Source: Lachnoanaerobaculum sp. OBRC5-5 (GTDB taxonomy: Bacteria > Bacillota > Clostridia > Lachnospirales > Lachnospiraceae). Taken from it: a stretch of DNA of 64,000 nucleotides. The translations under genes and the position numbers were made by a program. The stretch lies in the NCBI RefSeq assembly GCF_000296385.1, contig NZ_JH815185.1, positions 1,612,391 to 1,676,390 on the forward strand. The letters are read 5' to 3'. Shown in pieces: positions 41,350 through 49,799 of this stretch; the stretch's first letter is position 1, and each line of letters opens with the position of its first letter. Below the pieces are notes generated by a model, which was given only the letters and a program-made list of their open reading frames with translations, did not search any database and had not been told where the DNA came from.

Positions 41350-43209
41350 TTATTTTAACTGCTTCACATGCTCTTTTATTACATCAATAAACCTTTCACC
41401 GTATTTACTGTATTTATTTTCTCCGACACCGGAAACATTTAGCATATCGGATTTTGTAGTAGGCATCTTTGCACACATATCAATTAAGGTCTTATCATTA
41501 AAAACAATATATGGAGGCATCTTCTCTTCTCTGGCAATTTCAAGTCTCAGCTCTTTTAATTTATCAAAGAGTTTGAATCCTGAAGAAGTAAGTGAATCCG
41601 TTCCCTTTATATTCTTCTTAGGCTTTAACTTCCTATTTGTGGCCTTATCTTCATCGGTTATCTTTACCAGGACCTTAGTATCTTTTAACTTTAATTTACT
41701 TATATCTCCAAGTTTTAAAACCTGATATTCTCCTGTCTGAATATAGCCCTCAAGTAAAAGCTCTTCAATAAGTCGCCGTAAAAGATTTTTATTTGATGAT
41801 TCCAAAACTCCATAGGATTTATATTCACTTGCTCCTATTTCTTCCAGCCTTGCAGTCTTTGCTCCAAGTACTGTATCCATTATTATATTCTTACCATACC
41901 TTCCACGAGACTCATAGATACAATTTATTATCTTTTTAGCCTCATCCGTCATATCAAGAGTTTCAAATTGACGCAGACAATTACCGCAATCATCACATGG
42001 CTTTTTGGGATTTTCTCCGAAATATTTTAAAATATAGTTGCGCAAACATTCAGTCGTATAGCAATATCCCTCCATTATCTGAAGTCTTTTAATATCCCTC
42101 TCCCTGATTGTCATTGCATCTGTCGGATCAATATCGCTAAAATCTTTATGTTCCAATAAAAATCTGTTAATTATAATATCCTGAGGTGAAAACAGTAAAA
42201 TACATTCGGAGTTAAGTCCGTCTCTGCCGGCTCTTCCCGCTTCTTGATAATAGTTTTCCATACTTGACGGCATATTGTAATGAATGACAAATCTGACATT
42301 TGATTTATCGATTCCCATTCCGAAAGCGTTTGTTACTATTACGATACTTGTATAGTCAAATACAAAACCATCCTGCATTTGCTTTCTCTCTTCAATACTC
42401 ATTCCTGCATGATACTTTGCAACAGATATGTTCCGCTTTTTTAATAATGTATATAAACTGTCCACGTTTTTTCTGGTTGCACAGTATATAATTCCACTTT
42501 CACCCTTATGTCTGTCTAAATAATCAAGTATAAAGCGGTCTTTACTTTGTGGTTTTTCTACCTGAAAGAATAAATTCTCCCTGTCAAATCCCGTTACAAG
42601 AAAATATGGATTGCTAAGCCCCAAAGAGCAAATAATATCTTCTCTAACATTCTGAGTGGCAGTTGCTGTAAATGCACTTATAATCGGACGTTTATCCAAA
42701 ACATTTACAAACTCCGCTATATCCATATAACTTGGTCTGAAATCCTGTCCCCACTGTGAGATACAATGTGCCTCATCCACAGTTATCATTGAAATCTCAA
42801 CACCTTTTGCAAGCCTAACAAAACCTTCACTCATCAGTCTCTCAGGTGCCACATATATAATCTTATATTGACCTTTCGATGCATTTTTGAAAGTATCATG
42901 CATCTCCCTTTCAGATAAAGAGCTGTTTATAAATGCAGCATCCACACCGGCTTCATTCAAATCCTTTACCTGATCCTGCATAAGAGAGATAAGCGGAGAA
43001 ATGACCAATGTGATGCCTGAAAGCAGCATAGCCGGAACCTGGTAGCACAGTGACTTTCCCGCTCCTGTAGGCATCACGGCAAGAATATCTCTTCCATCCA
43101 AAACAGCATTAATAACCGATTCCTGCCCCTGCCTAAATGAGTCGTAACCAAATACAGCCTTCAATGCTTCCTTGGGAGTTTTATATATTCCACTATCCGC
43201 TATTCTCAT
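41350..43209 (-). CDS. recQ: RecQ-like DNA helicase (intact copy)
   Basis: A 619-aa 3'-5' helicase: GYDSFRQGQ (motif 0), PTGAGKS (47-53), DEAHCISQWGQDFRPSY, SAFTATAT, GMGIDKSNVRFVIHY and QEAGRAGRDG. A zinc domain follows (C-x16-C-x2-C pattern ending CDDCGNC), then a winged-helix/RQC region and a shortened HRDC-like end (SGVGENKYSKYGERF). It starts 7 bp after the 1123-aa protein gene and so belongs to the SWIM operon. It is closely similar to the frameshifted RecQ at 22994-24975 but lacks that copy's acidic N-terminal extension. Confidence 0.93.
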   Translation of the reverse strand: MRIADSGIYKTPKEALKAVFGYDSFRQGQESVINAVLDGRDILAVMPTGAGKSLCYQVPAMLLSGITLVISPLISLMQDQVKDLNEAGVDAAFINSSLSEREMHDTFKNASKGQYKIIYVAPERLMSEGFVRLAKGVEISMITVDEAHCISQWGQDFRPSYMDIAEFVNVLDKRPIISAFTATATQNVREDIICSLGLSNPYFLVTGFDRENLFFQVEKPQSKDRFILDYLDRHKGESGIIYCATRKNVDSLYTLLKKRNISVAKYHAGMSIEERKQMQDGFVFDYTSIVIVTNAFGMGIDKSNVRFVIHYNMPSSMENYYQEAGRAGRDGLNSECILLFSPQDIIINRFLLEHKDFSDIDPTDAMTIRERDIKRLQIMEGYCYTTECLRNYILKYFGENPKKPCDDCGNCLRQFETLDMTDEAKKIINCIYESRGRYGKNIIMDTVLGAKTARLEEIGASEYKSYGVLESSNKNLLRRLIEELLLEGYIQTGEYQVLKLGDISKLKLKDTKVLVKITDEDKATNRKLKPKKNIKGTDSLTSSGFKLFDKLKELRLEIAREEKMPPYIVFNDKTLIDMCAKMPTTKSDMLNVSGVGENKYSKYGERFIDVIKEHVKQLK

Positions 43210-43216
43210 TCCTTAA

Positions 43217-46200
43217 TCATCCTATCCCCAGTATTTTTGCCAAACTCTTTGCCTTCTTCACTGCAGTGGACTTGGCAGTACAGTTTGCAATTTCTAAAAG
43301 CCCCTGCCATTCGGCATCTTCTTTTGAAATAAATCCTCTCTTCATTGCTTCCCTTAAATAGTCGGCATAATAAGTACAGATATCCAAAACTCTGTTTATC
43401 CATACAGGCGGCTTATTATTTTTTACAACAACCTCTCCTGCATATTTGATACACTCAACAAGCATCACATAGCATATACTTAAAAGCTTATTTTCTTTTT
43501 CAACTATTCTTACAAGCTTTGCCGGGCTTATCTCCTCATGTAATAAAAGTTCTCTCATGACTTCTCTTAAATTCTCTACAGATAAATCTCCCGAGTCCGC
43601 CAGTTGTCTGAAAAGACTTTTTGCTCCATAAATACTCTCTCCGTCCTGTGCCAAAGTACTCACTGCAATACTTAAAAATATCTTTGAGTAAGGTGTTGAG
43701 CTGCCCTCAAGTGGTCCTTCTTTTTCACCTCTCCAGTTTCTATATTTGCTTACTACAACCTTTTTCTTTTCAGGATCATAATGAAGCCATACGCTCTTTT
43801 CTTTCTCATCTATGATTTTTCCGTTGTTGTCGGCCACAGCTCCCGACATTTGAGCCTCTTTTTGAATTCCGTAAAACCATCCGTAAATATATACCTGAAA
43901 CAGCCTGTCAGGTATATCAGGTAATTTCAAATCAAAGCTGAAAGCTTTTTCGCCTTTCCTTACTTCAAATACATTTATATTAAACTCAACATTATCATAG
44001 ATAAGCTTTTTTGCCTCAGGTAATACTACCCATACTTCATCAAAATCATTTGGTGTATTTTGATTCTGTACTTCTTCATACTTTCCTTCTTTTATATCCA
44101 TACCAAGGGAATTTAGCTTATTCACTATTTCCTTGGCATATTCTACAGCCTTTGAAGATCCGGATTTTGTGGCGAGATTTTTTACGGCATTCATTTCCAA
44201 TGCATTTTGTGGGGCAAGCTTATTTTCTACCGCAAAAATAACTTCATCAAGATAATCTCTTAGAAATTTTACAATCTCAGCTGTTCCTGTAAGCATTCTA
44301 GGTGCTTTAAGCGATACCTCCACCACATCACAGGCAGCCATCCATACCAAACTCAGCATACCGTCTTTTGCCATATTTTCCATTGCAAAAGCCAGACTTG
44401 CCAAGTTTGAAGGTGTACCGCCGCTCCAATCCAAATATGAAATACCTGCAACTCCCGGTAAGAGAAGTCCCCTTTCCCATGCTTCATTAGTCGCAGTAAT
44501 AACATCTGCAGCATTCTCATCACTTAAGTTACTCCTCGTTGCAATCCAGTTCATCATTGCACCTTTTGTAAGAGGTTTTCTCCTTTTTGCTATCTGCCTT
44601 AAATTTATACCCTGACTATGATAGACTTCAGTATCTCTTCGTATTGCAGTAAGTGAATAATCTCCCCAGGTCGGAAATATAGAATACATATCTTCATAGC
44701 ACCATGAAAGTCTAAAAGGAAATGCCTTTAAGCTTTTCGGCACATCAACGTCCTCTCTCCAATATGCGCTTTTTCCAAGTATAAATTTAGGTTCAACATA
44801 TGGGTCATCCAAGTAATCTTTTATGATTTCCTCAGCAAAGATATCTTCTCCCTTTTCATCCTTTAAAAATTCTCCCAAAGGAAGTAAAATTTTTAATTTT
44901 AAGCCATCTGTTTTTTCCAAAAACCTTTTTTTATCTTCTTTTGTAATACGTTCAATATCCAGCCTGGTAATTGCAAACTGTAAATCCGGTTCAGCGACAT
45001 ATAAAAAATTCTCATTCTTATACCTGATAAGTCTATCTGTTAAATCAGGTAAAGATATACTTAGGTCCTCATAACTTGGTGTACTTAATATACATGGCCA
45101 TTTATCTATTGACTCAAATAATACTACCCTTCTTGTATAAACTAATCCGCTATACCTGATTTTTAAGACTTCCTTTTCACCGTTCCATTCATTCGTCTTA
45201 CTGTCCGGACATACATTATTCTCAATATTTTTTGCCCATCTTCCAAGTGCCCACATACCGCTTGAATCATTTATTGTAATTCCTGACAGACTTATTTTTG
45301 CTTCATCAGGATTTTTATGTGCAATATTATTTGCCATTGCAATAAATCTCTCGAAAGCCACATCGTCAATATATTCTTTTCTGTCGGAAATCACTGCCAA
45401 CAGATCAGTCAGATTTTCCGGCGAAACTTCTCCTATTTCAAACCTTGGCACCTCCCAAAGTTTAGGTGTTTCTCTCCAAAGCCCTTGCAATTCTTCTTTT
45501 ACATCTTCATCTTCTATCTCCAGTCCCCAAGCCTTTTCAATACTTCCCGCAAGCTTTGCTATACTTTTATCCTCATCCTGCTTATAAAGTAAAAGCCATT
45601 CTTCATACTCTTTTACCGACTTAGGCTTTTCTCTTTTTAAAACAGTGTTTAAAATCAGTTTTTTTATTTTTTTCACCTTTGCAGAACTGCAGGAAATCAG
45701 TATAGGATATAGCCATTCGTCTGTAGCACTCTCTATAAGTACAGGAGCAAATCTCTCCATCAAAGCCGTTTCTCCGAGTCCAAGCAGTGGAATAATTGTT
45801 TCTACTCTTGATTTTATCTCTTCATCTGTAATTCCGATTTGTTCCAATACATTTACATATTCTTTTCTGTCTCCCGGCCTTTGTGCAATGCTAAGTCCGT
45901 AAAACACCTGCTCCATAGCAGTATCTTTCGCAATAAGATTATTTTGTACACCCCATATAAGTATCTTTGAAAAAGGTCCGGTTGCAGGCACATTCAAGGC
46001 AACGCCTACTTCTATATGCTCATTAAATCTTCTTAAAATTTCCGATTTTTCAATTACAAATCTCTCATCAAAATTGTAGTCTTTTCTTTTTGATGTCAAA
46101 AGTATTGCCGCTACAGCTGCCCAGTCCTTCATATACTCCACAGACTCGGGAATTTCAAGATTCATTTCATGCACAAGTTTTAATGCCAACATTCCAAGCA

Positions 46201-46588
46201 CTGACAGGGAATGCTCCCATATTCTCCTGTTTGATGTACAGGCGGCTTGTATAAAGTTCATTGCGAAAGTCTCACCTCTCTCCTTTATAGCCTTTAGGGC
46301 AACTTCACTGCTTCTTCTAAGAATATTTGCAGCTCGCTTGGCATCCACTCCCACTCTTATAGCAAAGATTGCAAGCTTTTCAAGATTTACATCCACCACA
46401 GAAACAAATCCATATGTATTATCTGATAATTGTTTTATCTCTGTCCAGTCTCCGGATTTTAATCCTTCTCTTGCCTCTTTTTGTTCTTCTTTGCTTCCTA
46501 TTCCGAGATTTAAAATATCGTCAAAATCTGTCTCTTCATAGCCGAGAGAACGATATATTTCTGCAGCTTTTTCTAATTTACTTGCCAT
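43217..46588 (-). CDS. Large helical-repeat protein in SWIM/RecQ operon
   Basis: A 1123-aa cytoplasmic protein with no motif I can name. It is mainly helical in residues 1-400 (HEAT/ARM-like pairs such as ALKAIKERGETFAMNFIQAA, VGVALNVPATGPF), with mixed beta segments in the middle (about 470-680) and helices at the end. Such very large proteins next to SWIM zinc-finger proteins are known in bacteria (DUF6493/DUF4132-like or MolR-like groups). I place it there only by context. The ATG has AAGGAG upstream and starts next to the SWIM gene stop; RecQ follows after 7 bp. Confidence 0.65.
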   Translation of the reverse strand: MASKLEKAAEIYRSLGYEETDFDDILNLGIGSKEEQKEAREGLKSGDWTEIKQLSDNTYGFVSVVDVNLEKLAIFAIRVGVDAKRAANILRRSSEVALKAIKERGETFAMNFIQAACTSNRRIWEHSLSVLGMLALKLVHEMNLEIPESVEYMKDWAAVAAILLTSKRKDYNFDERFVIEKSEILRRFNEHIEVGVALNVPATGPFSKILIWGVQNNLIAKDTAMEQVFYGLSIAQRPGDRKEYVNVLEQIGITDEEIKSRVETIIPLLGLGETALMERFAPVLIESATDEWLYPILISCSSAKVKKIKKLILNTVLKREKPKSVKEYEEWLLLYKQDEDKSIAKLAGSIEKAWGLEIEDEDVKEELQGLWRETPKLWEVPRFEIGEVSPENLTDLLAVISDRKEYIDDVAFERFIAMANNIAHKNPDEAKISLSGITINDSSGMWALGRWAKNIENNVCPDSKTNEWNGEKEVLKIRYSGLVYTRRVVLFESIDKWPCILSTPSYEDLSISLPDLTDRLIRYKNENFLYVAEPDLQFAITRLDIERITKEDKKRFLEKTDGLKLKILLPLGEFLKDEKGEDIFAEEIIKDYLDDPYVEPKFILGKSAYWREDVDVPKSLKAFPFRLSWCYEDMYSIFPTWGDYSLTAIRRDTEVYHSQGINLRQIAKRRKPLTKGAMMNWIATRSNLSDENAADVITATNEAWERGLLLPGVAGISYLDWSGGTPSNLASLAFAMENMAKDGMLSLVWMAACDVVEVSLKAPRMLTGTAEIVKFLRDYLDEVIFAVENKLAPQNALEMNAVKNLATKSGSSKAVEYAKEIVNKLNSLGMDIKEGKYEEVQNQNTPNDFDEVWVVLPEAKKLIYDNVEFNINVFEVRKGEKAFSFDLKLPDIPDRLFQVYIYGWFYGIQKEAQMSGAVADNNGKIIDEKEKSVWLHYDPEKKKVVVSKYRNWRGEKEGPLEGSSTPYSKIFLSIAVSTLAQDGESIYGAKSLFRQLADSGDLSVENLREVMRELLLHEEISPAKLVRIVEKENKLLSICYVMLVECIKYAGEVVVKNNKPPVWINRVLDICTYYADYLREAMKRGFISKEDAEWQGLLEIANCTAKSTAVKKAKSLAKILGIG

Positions 46589-46589
46589 A

Positions 46590-47933
46590 CTATACTCCTT
46601 TTTTCAGTTTTACCGCCAAAATATGCTTGCATGGTCCTCTACTGTTTTGATGTTTCAGATACCATGTACAGGTGCATTTTGCATTTTCCAAATTTTCATC
46701 TGTAGGATAAATAACTCTGTAAGTTGTATCCCCTGATTTTACATGCCATATATTATCTTCAATATACTCGGTATTTTCCAGCAGTTTTTTTGCTCCTACA
46801 AGCCTGGGATTATCCTTTAAAACTCTATCAGGATCATCAGGTAATTCCCTATGGAAAAATGCTCTCTCTCGAACATCAAAACCAAGCTTCCCTGAAACGG
46901 CAAGCAGCTCCATTGCATCATCCATATCACTTTTTACTATTCCGATTGATTTTAATATTTTATCAATATCAAGTCTTGATTCAAAATTTAATATATTATC
47001 AATTTTGTCTGCACATTCAAGTATTTTAGGAGTTGAAAGCGAATCAAGTAATGCTCCCTCGCCTGAATACCCTTCATAGCTCTTTGCCGTCAAACTAAGC
47101 GTAATATTTGCGCCTGTCATACATACTTCAATCATCATCTGCCCCGGCTCATCATTCTCAGGTGCGTAAAAAAAGATCGAGTTTACATTGCTCATCACTT
47201 TTTTAAGTGCACTAAGTCTGTGAATACCGCTGATATATACACTGTTTTTTTCTTCTCTTGATTTTAACATCACGCCTGTCTTTGTAGGTGTAAGCCATCC
47301 TGATTTTTCCTTCCCTGTAACAGGAGGTAACATTGCAATAAATGACTTTGCCTGCATTCCCTCTACATGGAACTTGTATTTCATATTTTGGTGCAGCATA
47401 GCACAATTTCCAAGTGCTCTTATCCATCTGTCAGGCATCTTTACAGGCCTTTGAGTAACTATGTCTGTAAGCAAACTTCCATTATCAAGATTTTTACTGT
47501 GCAAGGTCTTAAGTCCTTCATCTCCTATCCTAAACTTCAACCTGTCTCCCTGTCTTATATTAAGAAGAGACTTTCGTAAATTGTTGCCTATATCCACATT
47601 TGTAGTACCATAAAGTATGTCACCGTCCAAAGCACTTTGGAATACATCCATTCTTGCATAAACACCGTTGCAAGCCGAGAAGCATTCTGCCCTCAGTCTG
47701 TCACCCTGGGCGGAAAGGATAGGGTCTCTTTGGTCCACCGGTACGTATTTAAAGTATCTTGTACTGACAATATCTGCCAGCACAAGCAGTCCTCCTGAAA
47801 CTATTGTCGGATTAATGATTTCTCCATTGAAAAATAAAGGATCATTCTCTATACCGTTTGGGGTAAGTGCAGGTGCTATAGATAAGCTTAAGTTTCCATC
47901 AAAAAGGGTTGATGCTGTTTTAAATTCTCTCAT
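46590..47933 (-). CDS. SWIM zinc-finger protein
   Basis: A 447-aa protein whose C-terminus (420-437) is a SWIM finger: C420-x-C422 ... C435-x-H437 (CTCTWYL...CKHILAVKL). SWIM fingers bind DNA or protein partners. The upstream 400 residues are mixed alpha/beta with no recognised catalytic motif. First gene of the SWIM-1123 aa-RecQ operon (1-bp gap to the next gene). GGGGG precedes the ATG. Related SWIM proteins sit in MoxR/VWA chaperone operons, but no MoxR or VWA gene is present here. Confidence 0.85.
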   Translation of the reverse strand: MREFKTASTLFDGNLSLSIAPALTPNGIENDPLFFNGEIINPTIVSGGLLVLADIVSTRYFKYVPVDQRDPILSAQGDRLRAECFSACNGVYARMDVFQSALDGDILYGTTNVDIGNNLRKSLLNIRQGDRLKFRIGDEGLKTLHSKNLDNGSLLTDIVTQRPVKMPDRWIRALGNCAMLHQNMKYKFHVEGMQAKSFIAMLPPVTGKEKSGWLTPTKTGVMLKSREEKNSVYISGIHRLSALKKVMSNVNSIFFYAPENDEPGQMMIEVCMTGANITLSLTAKSYEGYSGEGALLDSLSTPKILECADKIDNILNFESRLDIDKILKSIGIVKSDMDDAMELLAVSGKLGFDVRERAFFHRELPDDPDRVLKDNPRLVGAKKLLENTEYIEDNIWHVKSGDTTYRVIYPTDENLENAKCTCTWYLKHQNSRGPCKHILAVKLKKGV

Positions 47934-47957
47934 TATATCCCCCTGAAATTTGTATAC

Positions 47958-47990
47958 TAAAAGGGCAGTCCTATGTAGGATTGCCCTTTT
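47958..47990 (-). terminator. Hairpin terminator downstream of HigA/ImmA gene
   Basis: Minus strand AAAGGGCAATCCT / AGGACTGCCCTTTT with a 4-nt loop, between the SWIM operon and the toxin-antitoxin locus. It would insulate the SWIM operon from upstream transcription. Confidence 0.7.
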
Positions 47991-48035
47991 ATTTTAGCAT
48001 AAAATTTAGTTTTTTACTTTATTTAGTAACTCCGT

Positions 48036-48065
48036 ATTATAATTTAGATATATTATTAATGTCAT
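48036..48065 (-). promoter_or_regulatory. Candidate promoter of SWIM operon
   Basis: ATGACA (48060-48065), 18-bp spacer, TATAAT (48036-48041). It lies upstream of the hairpin at 47958, so initiation here would meet that terminator. Confidence 0.35.
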
Positions 48066-48137
48066 CGACTAAAACTTTTACTGCCGAATTATCAAATCTC
48101 CATATTTTCCGACACTTTAAATTTTTTGATAACAGAT

Positions 48138-49190
48138 TTAGATAAATATTTCATATTTCTCTTTCAAATTATTTAACATACTATACTTAATCATCCCTTC
48201 CAACTGCATCCTTCCGACTATTATCCCCGGAGCGATTCCCTGTGCCTTTGCAAATTGAAGTACTTGGCTTTCTGAATAATCTCCATTTCTTCTAAAATCT
48301 TCAAAGTCTTTAGAGTCAATCAGTGTATCACCTGACCATCTGTCAGCCTCTTTCTCATCATCTTCAGATGTACCGTTTGTCTGCTCCACATGGCCAAGAA
48401 CAATGTGTGCAAGTTCGTGGAATAAGCTGAACCAAAACTTATCTGCATCCTTTCCTCTTGCAGTAAGTCCAAGAACAATCTTATTCCCATCTGTAAAAGA
48501 AGCTCCCTGTAGAAAAGAGCCTTCAAGATGTGGCAAAAACACTAAAGCAATACCACAGTCTGCAAGATATTTTTTTATCTTAGGACAGAACTCCTTTGGT
48601 TTAAGAACCGTCATATTTCTTATATCATTCAAAACTGAAGTTAACCCTTTAATATTTATGGAAGCTGTTTGAATATTACGCGCCTTAATCCTTGCTTCTT
48701 GAGCCCACGCCATTAAAGCCAAATCACTTTTTTCTGTAATTGCCAAACGTCTACATGCAATTCTTGTAATCTGCTCCTTTCCGATAAGAGAAAGTTCAAC
48801 AACCTCAAAAAATTTCCTAAGATTAACAACCTTTTCATTAGATTCTACTGCATCCGGAATCCAACCGAATTTTACCATCTCCCTATAAGGAATTTTTTTT
48901 ACCATCTCTTTATCGGCTTCCATTGCATTTTCTGCTTCTGCCTTAATAATCTTCTCTCTATAGATTGACTCCAAATTATTCCAAAACTTAGCAGGAACAC
49001 CTAAAACCATCTCTAATCTGACTGCTGTTTCAGGTGTAAGCTGTACATCGCCATTAATGAGCTTACTGATATGTTTTTCAGACATATCCATTCTGGCAGC
49101 AAACTCCTTCTGGCTCATTCCCCTGTCGTTTAACTGCTCTTTAATTGTCGCTCCGGGTGGCGTTGCAATATAACTGCGACTTCTAACCAT
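48138..49190 (-). CDS. HigA-type antitoxin fused to ImmA/IrrE peptidase
   Basis: A 350-aa protein. The N-terminal HigA/XRE domain (about 10-75) has PPGATIKEQLNDRGMSQKEFAARMDMSEKHI and TPETAVRLEMVLG. The C-terminal M78 (ImmA/IrrE) domain has FHELAHIVLGH (zinc ligands His258 and His262, catalytic Glu259) followed by EKEADRW. Such fusions regulate toxin loci or cleave repressors. GGGAGG seven bases before ATG 49190 fixes the start. It immediately follows a HigB toxin gene that carries an in-frame stop. It likely binds the two CCTYTGAGG operators upstream. Confidence 0.88.
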   Translation of the reverse strand: MVRSRSYIATPPGATIKEQLNDRGMSQKEFAARMDMSEKHISKLINGDVQLTPETAVRLEMVLGVPAKFWNNLESIYREKIIKAEAENAMEADKEMVKKIPYREMVKFGWIPDAVESNEKVVNLRKFFEVVELSLIGKEQITRIACRRLAITEKSDLALMAWAQEARIKARNIQTASINIKGLTSVLNDIRNMTVLKPKEFCPKIKKYLADCGIALVFLPHLEGSFLQGASFTDGNKIVLGLTARGKDADKFWFSLFHELAHIVLGHVEQTNGTSEDDEKEADRWSGDTLIDSKDFEDFRRNGDYSESQVLQFAKAQGIAPGIIVGRMQLEGMIKYSMLNNLKEKYEIFI

Positions 49191-49222
49191 AGCGCTACCT
49201 CCCCGACTTGAAATATTAACCA

Positions 49223-49519
49223 TCAATGATAGTCAACAATTTCCAAAATATTTGCTATTTGAATTTCATTACCAATTTTCTCGAATACCAATCTGTATGG
49301 ATGAACCAAGTCCACTGTATATTGTCCTTTCCTATTCTACTTAAGTGCATGACATCGCCCGATATGAAACTGTATCATTATCTCAACCGTATCTACAGCA
49401 CAAATTTCATCTATACGCTGATGTATTTTATCTGCCATTTCTCGACCATAGGTTCTCTCCGCTGTTTTGGCATCCGTACAAACCCTTTCAATTTTCTTAT
49501 TCTTGTAAGTAATATCCAA
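49223..49519 (-). pseudogene. higB: HigB/RelE-type toxin gene with in-frame TAG
   Basis: From TTG 49519 (GAGG upstream) the frame reads DITYKNKKIERVCTDAKTAE ... FHIGRCHALK, then TAG (49337-49339). It continues in frame NRKGQYTVDLVHPYRLVFE ... ILEIVDYH to TGA at 49223. The combined 98 residues match HigB toxins in length and motifs (CHALKG-[DN]RKGQ...VDLVHPYRL). The stop removes the last 38 residues, including core catalytic positions, so the toxin is probably inactive while the antitoxin remains intact. Read-through or sequence error are the alternatives. Confidence 0.8.
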
Positions 49520-49539
49520 AGCATTGCCTCTTATATATA

Positions 49540-49613
49540 TTTACCTTTGAGGTAAATTTATATTAGCATGAATATAAATTTTTGTCAAATTTTAAATTAA
49601 CCTCTGAGGTTTA
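49540..49613 (-). promoter_or_regulatory. TA operon promoter with two operators
   Basis: TTGACA (49583-49588), 17-bp spacer, TAATAT (49560-49565). Palindromes TTTACCTTTGAGGTAAA (49540-49556, at the transcription start) and TTAACCTCTGAGGTTTA (49597-49613, before -35) share the core CCTYTGAGG and are likely antitoxin operators. Confidence 0.75.
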
Positions 49614-49799
49614 TTTTACATATCTTTATTTTTAATTTTCTTTTTGCAACTTTCCATACATGTCAACTACACCAATTTATCTTTACTGCAAATATTAGCT
49701 TTTCAACATCCGACTTATAATAAATTTTATTTGTTTATAACATTGGCATTATCTACAATTATTCAAAAACAATGAATTGATTTCATTTGTTTGAAACTG

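Noticed and set aside
49337-49339. TAG recoding (amber suppression) to explain the in-frame stops in higB and the exonuclease
   Set aside because: TAG is used as an ordinary terminator here (rtcB and the small ORF before it end in TAG), and the exonuclease also carries a deletion.
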